A stretch of 60,000 nucleotides of DNA, from NCBI RefSeq assembly GCF_032854445.1, contig NC_088300.1, forward strand, positions 73,401,005 through 73,461,004, written 5' to 3'. The position numbers and the translations under genes were made by a program. This document shows positions 45,570 to 57,059 of this stretch, piece after piece. The stretch is from Liolophura sinensis. Lineage: Eukaryota; Mollusca; Polyplacophora; Chitonida; Chitonidae. The notes below the pieces were generated by a model that saw nothing but the letters and a program-made list of their open reading frames with translations, was not told the origin of the DNA and did not search any database. The number at the start of each line of letters is the position of its first letter. The first letter of the stretch is position 1.

Positions 45570-45835
45570 GGGGCCTCCGTGGCTCAGTTGGTTAGCGCGC
45601 TAGCGCAGCGTAATGACCCAGGAGTCTCTCACCAATGCGGTCGCTGTGAGTTCAAGTCCAGCTCATGCTGGCTTTCTCTCCGGCCGTATGTGGGAAGGTC
45701 TGTCAGCTACCTGCGGATGGTCGTGGGTTTCCTCCGGGTTCTGCCCGGTTTCCACCCACCATAATGCTGGCCGCCGTCGTATAAGTGAAATATTCTTGAG
45801 TACGGCGTAAAACACCAATCAAAAAAAAAAAAAAA
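45570..45835 (+). mobile_element. Full-length tRNA-derived SINE with target duplication
   Basis: Flanked by a 12-bp target duplication, ATTCTCTAACTG, at 45558-45569 and 45836-45847. The head is tRNA-like: A box TGGCTCAGTTGG, B box GAGTTCAAGTCC. A central part includes GGATGGTCGTGGGTTTCC. The tail GTATAAGTGAAATATTCTTG, then GTACGGCGTAAAACACCAATC, ends in poly-A. It would depend on LINE proteins for movement. The clean duplication indicates a fairly young insertion. Confidence 0.95.
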
Positions 45836-45847
45836 ATTCTCTAACTG

Positions 45848-48800
45848 ACCAATGACATTAGCTAAAATGGAGATCAAGTCTAAAAACTGCTTAAAATGCT
45901 TAAATAAACACACTGTCTAGCATTCATTGACGTCAGGGTTATAAATCTGTAAGAATTATCTTTCTACTTGGTACAGTTTTCAGGTTATGGCCAAAAAAAC
46001 CCATCAAAAACATGAAGTATGACGCAAACCCCCTTCCCCCCCCCCACCCCCAGGGTAGATATATACCAGAATTGGCAAAACCTCCCATTCAAATAAGACA
46101 GGAACTTCGTGCTAGACTGCACGAAACCCTTGGAGTGCTGGCAGCAGGGCCAGAATTTTTGTTCCAAATTTGTCGGGCGACAGGAACAGTAGATCAAAGG
46201 AATAATCTCTCTATACATGTGGCCAAGCACTGCTATATGAGAACAATGTTTTTATTTTCTTTTTCTTTTCACTGCTTTTCACCATAGCCCCAATGACACA
46301 TCGCCCCTAGTAGTCACCGGTTCAAATCCCGTTCATTCCTGCCAATCTTTGTTCTCTTTTTTTCTTCAATTACCATGAAATTATTAGGCACCAGATTATC
46401 AGTCCTATCAGCCTTGGGTTCAAGTCCAGTCTGCTTCTTACCATTCTTAACAAATTCATTTGGGATTTAAGTGGGGACACTATGGTTCATTGGTGGAAGA
46501 TCGTGATGCCGTGTCTCGCTGAAATAGTTTTGTTTTCGTTTAAAATACGAGACCTGGTTTCGACAAGGGAAATGCAATTCATTTGTTTGGAGAGTTTATT
46601 GTCTAATATGGATTACGTCAATTTTTTTTTGCTCGTATTAGACAAACCTGGGGTCTTTTCAGAGGAACATGGAAGTGATAGATTTGAAGGGTCTGTGGTG
46701 GGGAAAGTAGAAAGTTTTAGAAACTGGACGTTAAAGGCTGTGTGTATAGACCACTTGGAAGCCGTATACTTGCATACAGTTCTAGTTATTCTCATTACTA
46801 TTATTTCTATTTTTCTTGCTCACCGGTTTTTGTAACTGCATGAAAACCGTAACCGCTACACAGTCAGCAATACTGCGTTTCAGAAGATAGGCATGAGAAA
46901 CCTTTCTGCACTGATTCGATCTTTCTTTTGCCGCCATGTTGACATCTGACATCTTTAAGCGTCTTCTCAAGAACGGTTGAATTGACTGACCTGAAATTTC
47001 ATCTGTTGATAGAACATACCGAGGAAAATATAAATTGCGAAGCTCGTGCCTATGTCATTTGCGACAGAAGTTGAAAATCGAAAAGAACGCATCTTTTGCC
47101 CACAAACTGACAGAATAATCTTTTGACTGACGCTCTTCTTTCCCTGCTATTCTTCATTCATTGGAGAAGTAGTTGTCAGGGCTGCATTCACGAGGAAAGT
47201 AAGTGGCAGTTGTTTCCAAGCCCAATGCTGTGTTAAGTACAAAGAATAAAGGTAGTATCTGGAAGAAGTTTGCGTTTTTTAAAAAAAAGGAAACCATTCC
47301 CGATAAGAATGCTTCATAGCCACACACACCTGATATTCACAGTTACATGTAGCGTCTCAAATTTTGGTCATTTTCAATATTAATGAAACGTTGCTTCTTA
47401 AGAACCACTTCTCTGATTGAACTGAACTTTTAGTAACAGATATGCCATCTATCGACCAATCAAGTATCATTTTGTCGCAGATTAGGCTTAAATTGCTAAA
47501 ACTCGCAATTTTCTCAATATTTGGAGGTCACGTGACAAGAAGCCGTTGTAGCTCTAAAGCTGCAAATTGCTGAGTAGAAAGGGTGATGTATGTACTATTT
47601 GTGTGTTGCAAATTGTTAAGCTATGTTGAGAAATACAAGACTTGTGAAGCTTCAAAAATTGAATAAAAAGGCCGGTTTACCATATTTGGCACAATTATAT
47701 GTGCATGTTATATAGTTTATATACAAATGCTGTGCGTCTTAATTATATTTTTGACAAGAAAGAATATATGAATGTTGTTAGTAGGCCTGTGTTACTGGAT
47801 CTAGTTAGAATTTCTGGTCACGGATCATGTGTTAGTTCTTTCATGTGAAGCATGAATTTGTGGAAATAGCTATCAAAGAGCGAACATGTTCAAAATGGCA
47901 GATTTCGCAAAATGTGTATGTAAGTTGAATATAATTGAGAGCACAGATTTCCAAAAATGCTCCGCACTTCTTGCTGCACAAATGCTCTCAGTTTTTGATC
48001 CTGATCTTTTTATGTTATGCAAAGAACGCATGCCAACGTCAGTCATTTTCAAACTGACTTTAATACATGTTGTAGGTATATGTATATGTAGAGTCCATCG
48101 ACGATATGCCTTTAAGGCCAGAAAAACATGTATATAGTCATGGGGACGCAACTTTTTACATGTAATTATACGTTTTAATAATTGCAAGATTTACTGCCAG
48201 AAGAAAACTGTATGTGGTCAAGGGGAGAAAACTGTTTTCAGTAAGATTTTTTTCGAGTTTAAAGACTTATGTCTAAAGTTCACAACACCCATTGAAATTT
48301 CAAGCGTTACATTTAAGATCGTCAATATTTAAAATAACCATCCTGGCTGCATATCCATTAGGAATTTCAACCCATAATTCATTACATTGCACTTTTTGAT
48401 GTGTTCAGTGTGCAAACCGTGTGAAATGATGCGTTACATTTTGCGCTGCGCACCGCCCTAGTATCACTGCCTTGGGTTAGCCTGTTTCCGTAGAATCTGA
48501 CAACAGTCGAATGGACTCGGCTTCCTATTTCTATGATGCAGGTTTAAGGGAATCCACGAAAACAAATCTGATTAATGCAGGCGAAATGGTCTCTACAAAA
48601 CATTTTACGGGTGTCATATATGTCGTAAGATTTGAAATGACTTTCCTGTACCTTGTATTGTTAACTTTTCCAATAACCAGAAATGTAATTAGATTTTTTA
48701 CACATATATTAGTCTAAACATTGCGTGATCTTGTAGTTTACAACAAAAAGCTTGAGAAACAAATATTTAGGGTATTCTCCGCTTCATTGTACACATTATG
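45848..48800. other. Long intergenic stretch without recognised genes
   Basis: GGTTCAAATCCCG at ~46320 and GGGTTCAAGTCC at ~46425 look like tRNA B boxes but have no convincing fold, and may be SINE relics. A minus-strand ATG in AACATGGCGGCAAAAG (46937) opens a 51-codon frame (MAAKERSNQCRKVSH...) of unknown meaning. A C-rich run lies at 46030-46050. Confidence 0.35.
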
Positions 48801-48807
48801 ATATGCA

Positions 48808-49052
48808 TCAGAGAGTTCTTTCAGAGGCATTTAAGAGCTGGGGTGGTATAGACTAAGAGGGGCAATCCTTATTGATAACAACTCCTGGATTTATTGTGTT
48901 GGTGACGTTTCGACATAGGTTCTTACATCGTTATATATGGCTTGATAACCATACACATATATGTATACATGGTTTGATAACGATGTACCTACATCGAAAT
49001 GTCACCAAGACCATAAATCCAGGAGTTGTTATCCATAAGAAATGCCTCTGTT
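48808..49052. mobile_element. Penelope-like element ends in inverted arrangement
   Basis: The left half (48808-48935) is the reverse complement of the 3' end of the element at 39.9-40.0 kb, including AGGCATTTAAGAGCTGGGG and GATAACAACTCCTGGATTTA. The right half (48970-49045) is the same end in direct orientation, with GATAACGATGTACCTACATC and TCCAGGAGTTGTTATCC. The two form a long imperfect palindrome. No coding sequence remains. Confidence 0.82.
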
Positions 49053-49055
49053 AGT

Positions 49056-49056
<1 letters not shown>

Positions 49057-49106
<50 letters not shown>
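49057..49106. repeat. (TA)n microsatellite
   Basis: About 24 TA repeats directly abut the Penelope end remnant. Confidence 0.97.
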
Positions 49107-49107
<1 letters not shown>

Positions 49108-49109
49108 AG

Positions 49110-49860
49110 GTGAAAGATACGAATTCGACTCGAGCCAAATCACTTGTTCCAAAGATCAAACACTTCATCTCGACATTGGCCTTATGAATTGCAATATTTT
49201 GACCCTGCTTTTACTATTAGCTTTTCATGGGTCTATTTCACTGAAATAATATCCCTAGTCCAAAACACATTTGATCTGAATATGAACCTAAAACTATTCG
49301 CGTAAAGGTTTCCCTGAAGTCAAAAACTTCTCCCAAGAGAGCACGTCGAAGTAAATCACCATGCAGGAGAGAGCTGTTTCTGAGCCCCAAACAAAGCGGT
49401 GCGACAAAGACCACAAAGATCGTAGAAGAGAACTGCGAGCACGGATGACTATAGTATCAAAAATGCTTCACAGCATGAGGACAAAATGTTTAAAGCAAGA
49501 ATTTTAGAAACCACAGATTTAAAAAAGCTTTCTTATCCAAAATGAGATTTTGACCTTTAACTCTAAGGCAACTTTGGGCATCTCCTACAATATTGCTTCC
49601 AACCTAGTCCGTGTATTGGATTCGTCTTGAACAGTTTTACGGGTCAAACGTTGCCCGTACGAAGAAGAGAATGTTTCAGTAACACCTCAGCGAGCCATTT
49701 ATCATGGGCCATAAAGCGACGTCGCATATTATCGCACATGATAGAAAAGTCGTATCTCTACAGTTATTGCCTTCAGATAGTGGTGATTCATAACCAACCA
49801 GTGAGCTTCAAAATACATATATATATGAGCATTATATGAGCAATTTACAGAAAAGTTGAT
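49110..49860. other. Intergenic, nothing recognised
   Basis: No supported feature. Confidence 0.35.
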
Positions 49861-49866
49861 CAACAG

Positions 49867-50630
49867 TGTTACGACCCAAACTGTCTGTATTATAAAGAGA
49901 TGGCTTGTTCGAAATACACGACAGTTTAGCCGCACAAAAAAGTAACCAAAACCAGCAGATTTTATTTTACAACAATCTTTTAGCTTTAACAAGAACAGAT
50001 AATAAGACTTATACAAATACTAAAGTACTTAAGTTTAACAAGAAAGGATAGCAGTATCTATAGGCTACAAATACTAAAGTACTTGCGGTGTCAAGTCCAA
50101 ACGGACGCATATATTCCACAATATATACCACACAGGCATAAATGCTCAGAGGCAAATTCACAAGAGGGAAAATCCACAGTGTAACTGAGTGTATGACGAA
50201 ATATACACAAAATTCCACAGACAGGGTCCGTGTACTAATAAGCACTGTGTACACAAGAGCACGAATCAAATATACAAGCTCGGACTGAACAAGTGCTCGG
50301 TGGAGATATAACAAAGCCAGAGGCTATAAAGACACCAAAATTCAGCGCAAAAGGCCTACCAAATTAATACACAACGAAAGCATCCAAAACTCTCAATAAT
50401 TCTCCGTTCTCTCCGTTCCTCCTTTTTGACCTGCTTCCATAGGTCTTATATAGCCTGGTGGAATTGTCTAGAATAAGAAAATTCCTGAACACTTGATGTA
50501 AACAAACAAGCACCGAACTGAGCGCATTCTGGAATATTCTAAGGTAGAGGCAGACAGCAGGCGCTGAACTCAGCGTATGTAAACAGTGGCAAGCTAAATT
50601 TAGAAACTGACGGCAGTCGTGCGCATAACA
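49867..50630 (-). repeat. Solo LTR (764 bp) with 5-bp target duplication
   Basis: Reverse-oriented LTR nearly identical to 26991-27749, with ends TGTTACGACCCA...GCGCATAACA. It is flanked by AACAG at 49862-49866 and 50631-50635. It is the product of LTR-LTR recombination after a complete element had inserted. The close match to the 27-kb LTR implies recent family activity. Confidence 0.95.
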
Positions 50631-50639
50631 AACAGTCCT

Positions 50640-51090
50640 AAACAGAAATCAATCCAATATACCAAAAGTATGCACAAACCAAAAGCGAGTGGCACTCCTC
50701 TCAATGTAACCTCCGAGTTATTTTTCTCTACTTAGTTTTCAATGTATGAGCAAATTGCAAAAAAAAAAAAGAAAGACAAGCAAACAAAAACAACAGAAAA
50801 TTCTGACCTGCAATGGCTGTACGCCCCAATCTTTTCAAGACGCTAATTTCAGATAATCCATATCTCACCATGTCTCCATATCTCAAATATGTGTAACTTG
50901 GATCAGTGGCTTTTAAACTTGATTTCAGGGCCCACAAAAAATTTGAGCCTAGAAGTAAGCCAAATATAGGACAATATTATTAAACTGTCATTGCAAATAA
51001 ACAAACGACGAATCAGAATCATAGAAATCAAACAAAATGAAGTTTTATGAAAATGTGAAAATATATTTTTAAAACTCAAGGAAAATCAGA
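50640..51090. other. Intergenic, nothing recognised
   Basis: No supported feature apart from an A-rich run near 50760. Confidence 0.35.
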
Positions 51091-51324
51091 GAACATCGTT
51101 AAATATTCAAACCCTTTACACAGATCGAGCTGTTTTTCAAACTTTGTTTGAGATCCCACAAAATGAACCCGAACTCAAAATCTTACCGAAAAAGAACATT
51201 ATGTTTAGCGTTTATTGCATTTAGACCAGATGTTGAACTGTGTTTTGGGACTTAAATCATGTATTGATTTTTATACAGACTATCCAAAGTGCACGAGGAG
51301 AAACTCAGATTGTTTTAATGTCAA

Positions 51325-51665
51325 TGACCGCTTCGGTGGGCCAACAGTAGAGCGTCCTCTACGAAATCGGGAGACTCGGGGTCAAACTCGGGTCATACCA
51401 AAGATTTATAAAACGGCATTAACTGCTGCCTCGCCTGGCACTGAGCAAGGAAACAGGACTGGTTGGCCCGTTGTCAGTTTAATGTGACTGAGTGAGGTGC
51501 CATGTCAGGTGTCTTCGACATGATACTTCAGTGGTGGAAGCACATTGGCAGCATGGACTTGCTGATACAATGTAATGGTTCTACTCCTAATGATTCTCGT
51601 CGTCATATGGATGAAAGCTTGTTAGGTACGAGGTTAAACTCCATGCCTTCATTCATTCGTTCGTT
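51325..51665 (+). mobile_element. tRNA-derived SINE, same family as 34.5 kb
   Basis: The head has GGGCCAACAGTAGAGCGTC and a B-box-like GGGGTCAAACTCGGG. The tail GTCGTCATATGGATGAAAGC, GTACGAGGTTAAACTCC, ends in CATTCATTCGTTCG. It is a diverged copy without a clear target duplication. Confidence 0.65.
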
Positions 51666-51780
51666 TTATTGTATGTTATTGTACGTGATGATACTACAGC
51701 ATTTTTAGGAATTGTAGACCAGTGATGTCTAATGTATTGCATTTAACATCACTGCACTGTTTTTTTAACTAATTCTGCGT

Positions 51781-52047
51781 AATTTATTTATTTATTTGAT
51801 TGGTGTTTTACGCCGTACTCAAGAATATTTCACTTATACGACGGTGGGCAGCGTTATGGTGGGAGGAAACCGGGCAGAGCCGGGGTGAAACCCACGACCA
51901 TCCGCAGATTGCTAGAAGACCTTCCCACGTACAGCCAGAGAGGAAGCCAGCAAGAGCTAGACTTGAAATCACAGCGACCGCATTGGTTAGAGGGTCCTAG
52001 CCATTACGCTACGCTATCGCGCGAACCGACTGAGCCACAGTGACCCC
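51781..52047 (-). mobile_element. tRNA-derived SINE (family of 45.6 kb)
   Basis: Reverse copy: poly-T/ATTT tail, GATTGGTGTTTTACGCCGTA, CGACGGTGGGCAGCGTTATG, GGAGGAAACCGGGCAGAG, then B-box and A-box complements (GACTTGAAATC, CCGACTGAGCCACAG). Full length or nearly so; a target duplication is not obvious. Confidence 0.88.
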
Positions 52048-52924
52048 CACTTCTGCTTACAGCCATGGCGCTAGTCGCCTGTATTTTGCTACAAAGTAAG
52101 CATTTACATGAACATTCAGAATACCATCTGCTGTAAATTAACAATAGGCCTTATTTCACCCGTTACGAGTGACCATTGACAATTTTGACAATGTCGTCGC
52201 TGCTCGTGTTTTTATTCTCTGTCCTGTTAGTCTTTCGTTATATTGTAAGACTTAAATCTGACTTAACTTTCAATACCCTTTTAGACAACTGTTTCCGGGA
52301 AGAAGCGACCAGTCAGAATCAAGAAAATCATTAAATTTGCAAAGACGGCACGGATCCGTCTGGTTTTCAAACGTAAAGTATGGTTACACAAAATGAATAT
52401 TCATAGCAAATTTTATAAAAATGGGACAGTTTTAGAAGAGTTATATAACAGATACCACCACTGAGAATCTAGATTCCATTAAATATCCAACAATTTGCGC
52501 CAATATAAAGTCCCACATTTTCAGTGTAACATACCAATTTTAGAATTCTCCTATGATTTGTTTTTAAGGACATGAGCAAATTACACAATGCCTGACCCTG
52601 ACCAATCAAAATTAAGGAAACCAGTAAATATTCAAAAGTTATGTACGGATCAAGCTGATTATCAAACTCAATCTGAGAATACACAAAATGATTTTGTACG
52701 CCCACGACACGTACACGTATATGCGATACACTTGTGGCAAGTGGGGCTCTGAACTAGAGAACAATGTTAAGGTCAGTAGAACAGTTTTGAAATCTTAAAT
52801 CAACACGAACAACGTGGTTTTTCTCTGTAGTGTGAATTTACAAACGCGCGTCCTTGTAAACTCCATCAGATCAGTCCATTGTTCGGCTTAATATTTGCCA
52901 AAATCCTTATTCTTGGATTTCTTT

Positions 52925-53155
52925 GTCCGTTCGTTTTATGTGGTCGACTGGTGTTTTACACCGCCTCAAGAATATTTCACAGCACTCCGGTGGGTGGAAA
53001 CCGGACAGAGCCTGTGGAGTTGCTTCACTGAGATGACTTGCCGAAGGCAAGTAAGCTGTCCCACCCGTACTAATACGAGTCAACCAATCGTTGCACTATC
53101 CCACTTCATGCTGACGCGAAATGAAAGAGGACACTACTTCCTCTTTTAAGGTATT
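52925..53155 (-). mobile_element. Two fused, decayed SINE pieces
   Basis: The left part (CTGGTGTTTTACACCGCCTC, AAGAATATTTCAC) is the tail of the 45.6-kb family. The right part (CTTGCCGAAGGCAAGTAAGC through GGACACTACTTCCTCTTTTA) is the reverse of the body of the 34.5-kb family. They are joined near 53000. Confidence 0.65.
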
Positions 53156-53530
53156 AGGTTTGTCCTATCGCTTCGCCACATCGCCCCTTCGCTTCGCATC
53201 ATCGTCATATAGCTCTGTACCATCTCCCTATATATCGATTTGCATCACTGTGGCATCTCGCCTTCGCTTCGTGCCATCGTTACATCGCTTCGTGCCGGCT
53301 TTCCACAATCAAGACTTTACTGGTGCATTATGGTATTTTATTTCCAGTTCCACTTGTTGTGTACCACTGTTTTTATTACCGGAAGAAGAAACAAAAGAAG
53401 CATAATGCACCGTTTCAGTTCTCGCTTCACGTGAGAAGTTTTCAGAGGGTGATGGCACAAAGGGATAGCACGATGGCACGAAGGGATATCTTTGTTTCGT
53501 AAAATTGCGTCATCGCTTCGTGTCTTCTTC
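53155..53530. repeat. Low-complexity CATCGCTTCGTGCC repeats in inverted arrangement
   Basis: Left arm: repeated CATCGCTTCG/CTTCGTGCCATCG words at 53165-53300. Right arm: their complements (GATGGCACAAAGGGATAGCA, GATGGCACGAAGGGATA) at 53450-53490. Between them GGTGCATTATG (53321) faces CATAATGCACC (53401), an 11-bp perfect inverted repeat. It could be a foldback-type element or a rearranged minisatellite. Confidence 0.6.
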
Positions 53531-53879
53531 TCATCACTCCAGCGTTATCCAGCTTCCACACTTATTGTATTTGCTAAAATATGCTGAACCAAAAGAGAAA
53601 CTTCACATATGGAGAAATTATATTGAAAATGGTTAGTACAAAATAGTTAATAGGGGCGAAAACCACAATGGCCAGGTCTGACCAGACACATTCGACAATT
53701 GTAGTGAACCTCTCTTGTGAAAACCCGACATAGTGCTTGAGTGACGTCACGTGACCACAATTTGATGTGGCTGGTCATTAAGACGTGTGCTGAATTTGTT
53801 GCTGATCAGGAAAAAAACGCTAACAATCTTCGAGAGAAAAACACTTCTCACGCCGCGCCTTTCAAATGTTCATTGAGAA

Positions 53880-54540
53880 AGTTCAGTTGGCATGTTCCAG
53901 TTTGGCCTATGTACTGCAGCTGTTGAACGTGCCATGGGACGCAGTAGGCCGACAATTCACAACCTGAGGACACATGTTCATCAAACGCGTACGATATCTG
54001 TTCAAGTCAGGACGGCCACGTGTTACGATGCATGCCGAGGACTATCATGTTCGGCTACTTCATTCTCAATCGCAGCGTTTTACGACCGCAGCGTCAATCA
54101 GTAATGTACTGTTAAGGGGTCGCATAAGTGTCCAAATCATACGAAAACGTTTGCGTGCTTCCCATCATTGTCCAGAGCTGGTGCTGTTCATAATCCAGGA
54201 ATCCAACTGCAACATGACAATGTGACACCACACACGGCTGTTTTGACACGAAATTTCCCGTAAAATGCGAGTACTGACGTCATGGAGTGGCCGCCGACAA
54301 CGGCTGACCTCTGTCACCTCGAACATGCATGTACGTATACGGGATGCTCATGGACGAAGTCGTGCTTCGAAACGTCAACCCCAGAATGTTCAAGAGCCGG
54401 GCTCTTGAATGTTGATACAGCAATTGCGCAGCTTGCATAATCTTCACGGGTGTTAGGCAGCCAATGAGACAACGTTGGCGTGCTGTTGTGAATGCCGGAG
54501 AGTGAATCAAGCGCACCTTGATGCCTAATCCTGTTTTACC
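53880..54540 (+). pseudogene. Tc1/mariner-like transposase relic
   Basis: The DNA-binding part is recognisable: AAVERAMGRSRPTIHNLRTH (~53905) is the first helix-turn-helix. After a frameshift, KSGRPRVTMHAEDYHVRLLH then GRISVQIIRKRLRASHH (~53995-54170) give the GRPR hinge and second helix-turn-helix. The catalytic domain is mostly deleted. Only NCNMTM.HHTRLF (for the D-N-A-R-P-H region), DVMEWPPTTADLCHLEHA (~54275) and a RRQPQPQN-like tail remain. No terminal inverted repeats were identified. Confidence 0.8.
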
Positions 54541-54743
54541 GTACTCTCGTTAAGTCCATAAACCATATTTATCCAAAAGCAACGCACTTTGTTCTACATG
54601 GCTATGTTTGGAACACAGTGCGACACATGTAAAGGTTCTGTTTTTATTCAGTATATATGAGGAATTTACTATAGTGTCCTAACCTTTGGATATTCTTTAC
54701 CATTTGCAAATGACCCGTTTTCTAGGCGGCAAGAAATATAATT

Positions 54744-55287
54744 ATGGAAAGGCCGGCAACACCGTTTCTCTAGGAGAAATGGTCACAAACATTCCACTTT
54801 TTTGACAAAAACAAAGATGGGGTCGTCACACTGGACGATGCTATCGCCATCGGAGACGACATTGCCAAGAAAACTGGCGCTGGTGAGGAGGAGGCTGGTA
54901 GAATGAGACAGATGTGGATTAAACACTACGGAAACTTACAACCTCATCGGTTCCTACACATAAATCATGTTTTTACTGAAGGAAACAAAGAGCTGTTCAC
55001 AGACGTTGATCATCAGAGACAGGTATACAAAATGCTAGCAAACGGCATTTTCGCAAGGTTAGATTTAAACCAACACGGTAAAATGTCAAAGGACGAATTG
55101 TCTATCTCTTATTAGTCACTAGGATTGAAAGACAGCACCTAATGAACATCTGGACAAAGAAGGAGATGGGTTTGTGCGAAAAGCGAAACTGGCTGAAACT
55201 ATATTTCGCCATTTTTTCAACTCCCACCCTGACACCAGACGAGCATACTTTATTCCTTCAGAGATAAAGACCAAAAAAGTGAGCTGA
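54744..55287 (+). pseudogene. EF-hand calcium-binding relic E (diverged, near full length)
   Basis: Starts ATG at 54744 with MERPATPFL, then a TAG stop, then EKWSQTFHFFDKNKDGVVTL, matching TPFIMEKWRQAFHFFDHNKDG of the intact copies. It continues IAKKTGAGEEEAGRMRQMW, GNKELFTD and the third loop DLNQHGKMSKDE. A TAG at ~55113 and a deletion/frameshift near 55140 follow. The end is DKEGDGFVRKAKLAETIFRH and HPDTRRAYFIPSEIKT to a TGA at 55285. Opposite strand to copies A-D and far more diverged. Confidence 0.88.
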
Positions 55288-55289
55288 GT

Positions 55290-56715
55290 AATAGGCAGCT
55301 TGTCCTGTTGAGAACACCAAGGACATAATTAAACAGTAATTAAACTGACATAAGCTTGCAGTTTCTATATAAGCTAACAAACTACTAAACTACATAATGT
55401 TACTTCGTAAACTCTTCATCTCTATATTGAATATATGAATAGAATCTAGGGTTTTCTTCTTTTTGCACAATGTATCGACAACGCGGCACTTTGACGAGAC
55501 CAAGACGGCAATCAGCGAAACACTCAGCGTGAGATTTAGTTGACATTCGGCTGAAATTTTGTCCGAGAACATGTCATATATCTAAATCCGGTACTGTTGA
55601 CTAAATTACACGCGCTGACGTCGTAATATCACTTTTGTTAGTTGTTTCACGTTAACCAACAATATTTTATGAACAGACGAGATAGACGAGGGTTCGAGAT
55701 GTGTGCGAATTCTGTTCTCGAAGAATGCAGTTGAATCTCGGTGCAATCTTATAAAAATGTCATTTTATAATCTCCACTGAGTGTTAACCAGATCTCGTCA
55801 CGGCGGTCAAATATCTCTTCTCCTCATCTCGGAGAGTGTTGAAACATGATCGCTCCCGACATCCATGTATACATACGTCTGCTTCCTGAAGTTATCGTCT
55901 TCACAGTCCACTGTCTCCTCTGCATTATTATGTCGTCTGTGGTATTCAGGTTTCGTTTTCATGTTCTCTTGGAATCCATGACTGTCACAGGGAATCAGTA
56001 TCGTAATGGCGTGATGGAACCAGCTGGTCAATCAGTATTTCCAGCGGTATAGGTTACAAAGCTAACATTTGGCAAACATTCGACATTGTAAATAGTGGAA
56101 AATTTGATTTTCGCGGTTCTCAAGCTCGCTCAAGCTTGGGCGCAACACAAAAATAGAACCAGTCCACATCTTTCAGTATTCATTCAATAACCTGTAATTA
56201 TTTTCTGTCAGTGGTTCAGAAATGTTCGCAAATGATGAATGGTCTACTTACCAGCTCAGCGCCATTCCCATTCCAATAGGACCTTCGAAAAAAATTTAGA
56301 TCAAAGCCATCTGTAGCAAGGCTGAATGTTTTTTTTTATATTTTATATTTTAGGACACATCCTAAACTCCATCCTAAATTAAGACATTAACACATACGTT
56401 TTAAGCATCCTTAATTCAATTCTTCTGCTTCTCTAGCTTGGCCAGAATTTTCCTGACTTGTCGATCTTCATCAGTTAACGCATCCGGTGTCAGTGACAGG
56501 GTCTACTATTTTCAGTATGGCGTTCCAGTGACAATGATGCATAGGAGACGAGCACATCAGTATGACAGAAGAAAACGATCATACCCAGGTGAAATTCAAA
56601 GAGTATAGGCTTAATTAAAGCCATTGGTGAGTGCGCCCCATGAGAATCCTAAGAGGGGGGATTTAACCTGATTTTTGTCATTCCGCTGCTATCATGTCCA
56701 GGGATTCATAACCAT
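55290..56715. other. Intergenic, nothing recognised
   Basis: No domain or element seen; overlapping frames on both strands near 55.8-56.05 kb have no family resemblance. Confidence 0.35.
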
Positions 56716-56719
56716 GGCG

Positions 56720-56970
56720 CTTAACATGTTAAACGACGGGTTTAGCACGCCGGGCATGGCACAATGACCCAAGAGCCTCCCACCTATACGGTCGCTTTGA
56801 GTTCAAGTCTAGCTCATTCTGGCTTCCTCTCCGGCCGTACGTCGGAAGATCTGGCAACAACTTGCGGATGGTTGTGGGTCCCCCCCCCCCCGGACTCTGC
56901 CCGGTTTCCTCCCACCATAATGCTGGCCGAAGTCGTATGACTACAGCGTAAAACACAAATCAAGAAAATA
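56720..56970 (+). mobile_element. Diverged tRNA-derived SINE (family of 45.6 kb)
   Basis: CAATGACCCAAGAGCCTCCC, GGTCGCTTTGAGTTCAAGTC (B box), GGCTTCCTCTCCGGCCGTAC, CCCACCATAATGCTGGCCG and GCGTAAAACACAAATCAAG are in order. The A-box region is decayed, and a C-run of 12 interrupts it at ~56881. Confidence 0.85.
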
Positions 56971-57059
56971 AGCAAGCTTATCATGATAAACCATGTACAC
57001 AGGCAATATGTTAACAGCTTGCCAGCTTTAGTGTTGTTGTGTGAACCCATACAGATCTA

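Larger units (their letters stand above)
51095..52695. repeat. Three dispersed copies of a ~85-bp sequence
   Basis: A segment with (A)TCAGAATCAA-type start, TTAAATATTCAAA, ACGGATC..GCTG.TT.TCAAAC and CACAAAATGAA recurs near 51100-51180, 52305-52400 and 52600-52695 in one orientation. Divergence is strong. SINEs occupy the space between copies. Confidence 0.5.

Noticed and set aside
46310-46340. tRNA gene suggested by GGTTCAAATCCCG and other B-box-like strings (also ~24210 and 46425)
   Set aside because: No matching A box at the right distance and no cloverleaf could be drawn; probably SINE relics or chance.
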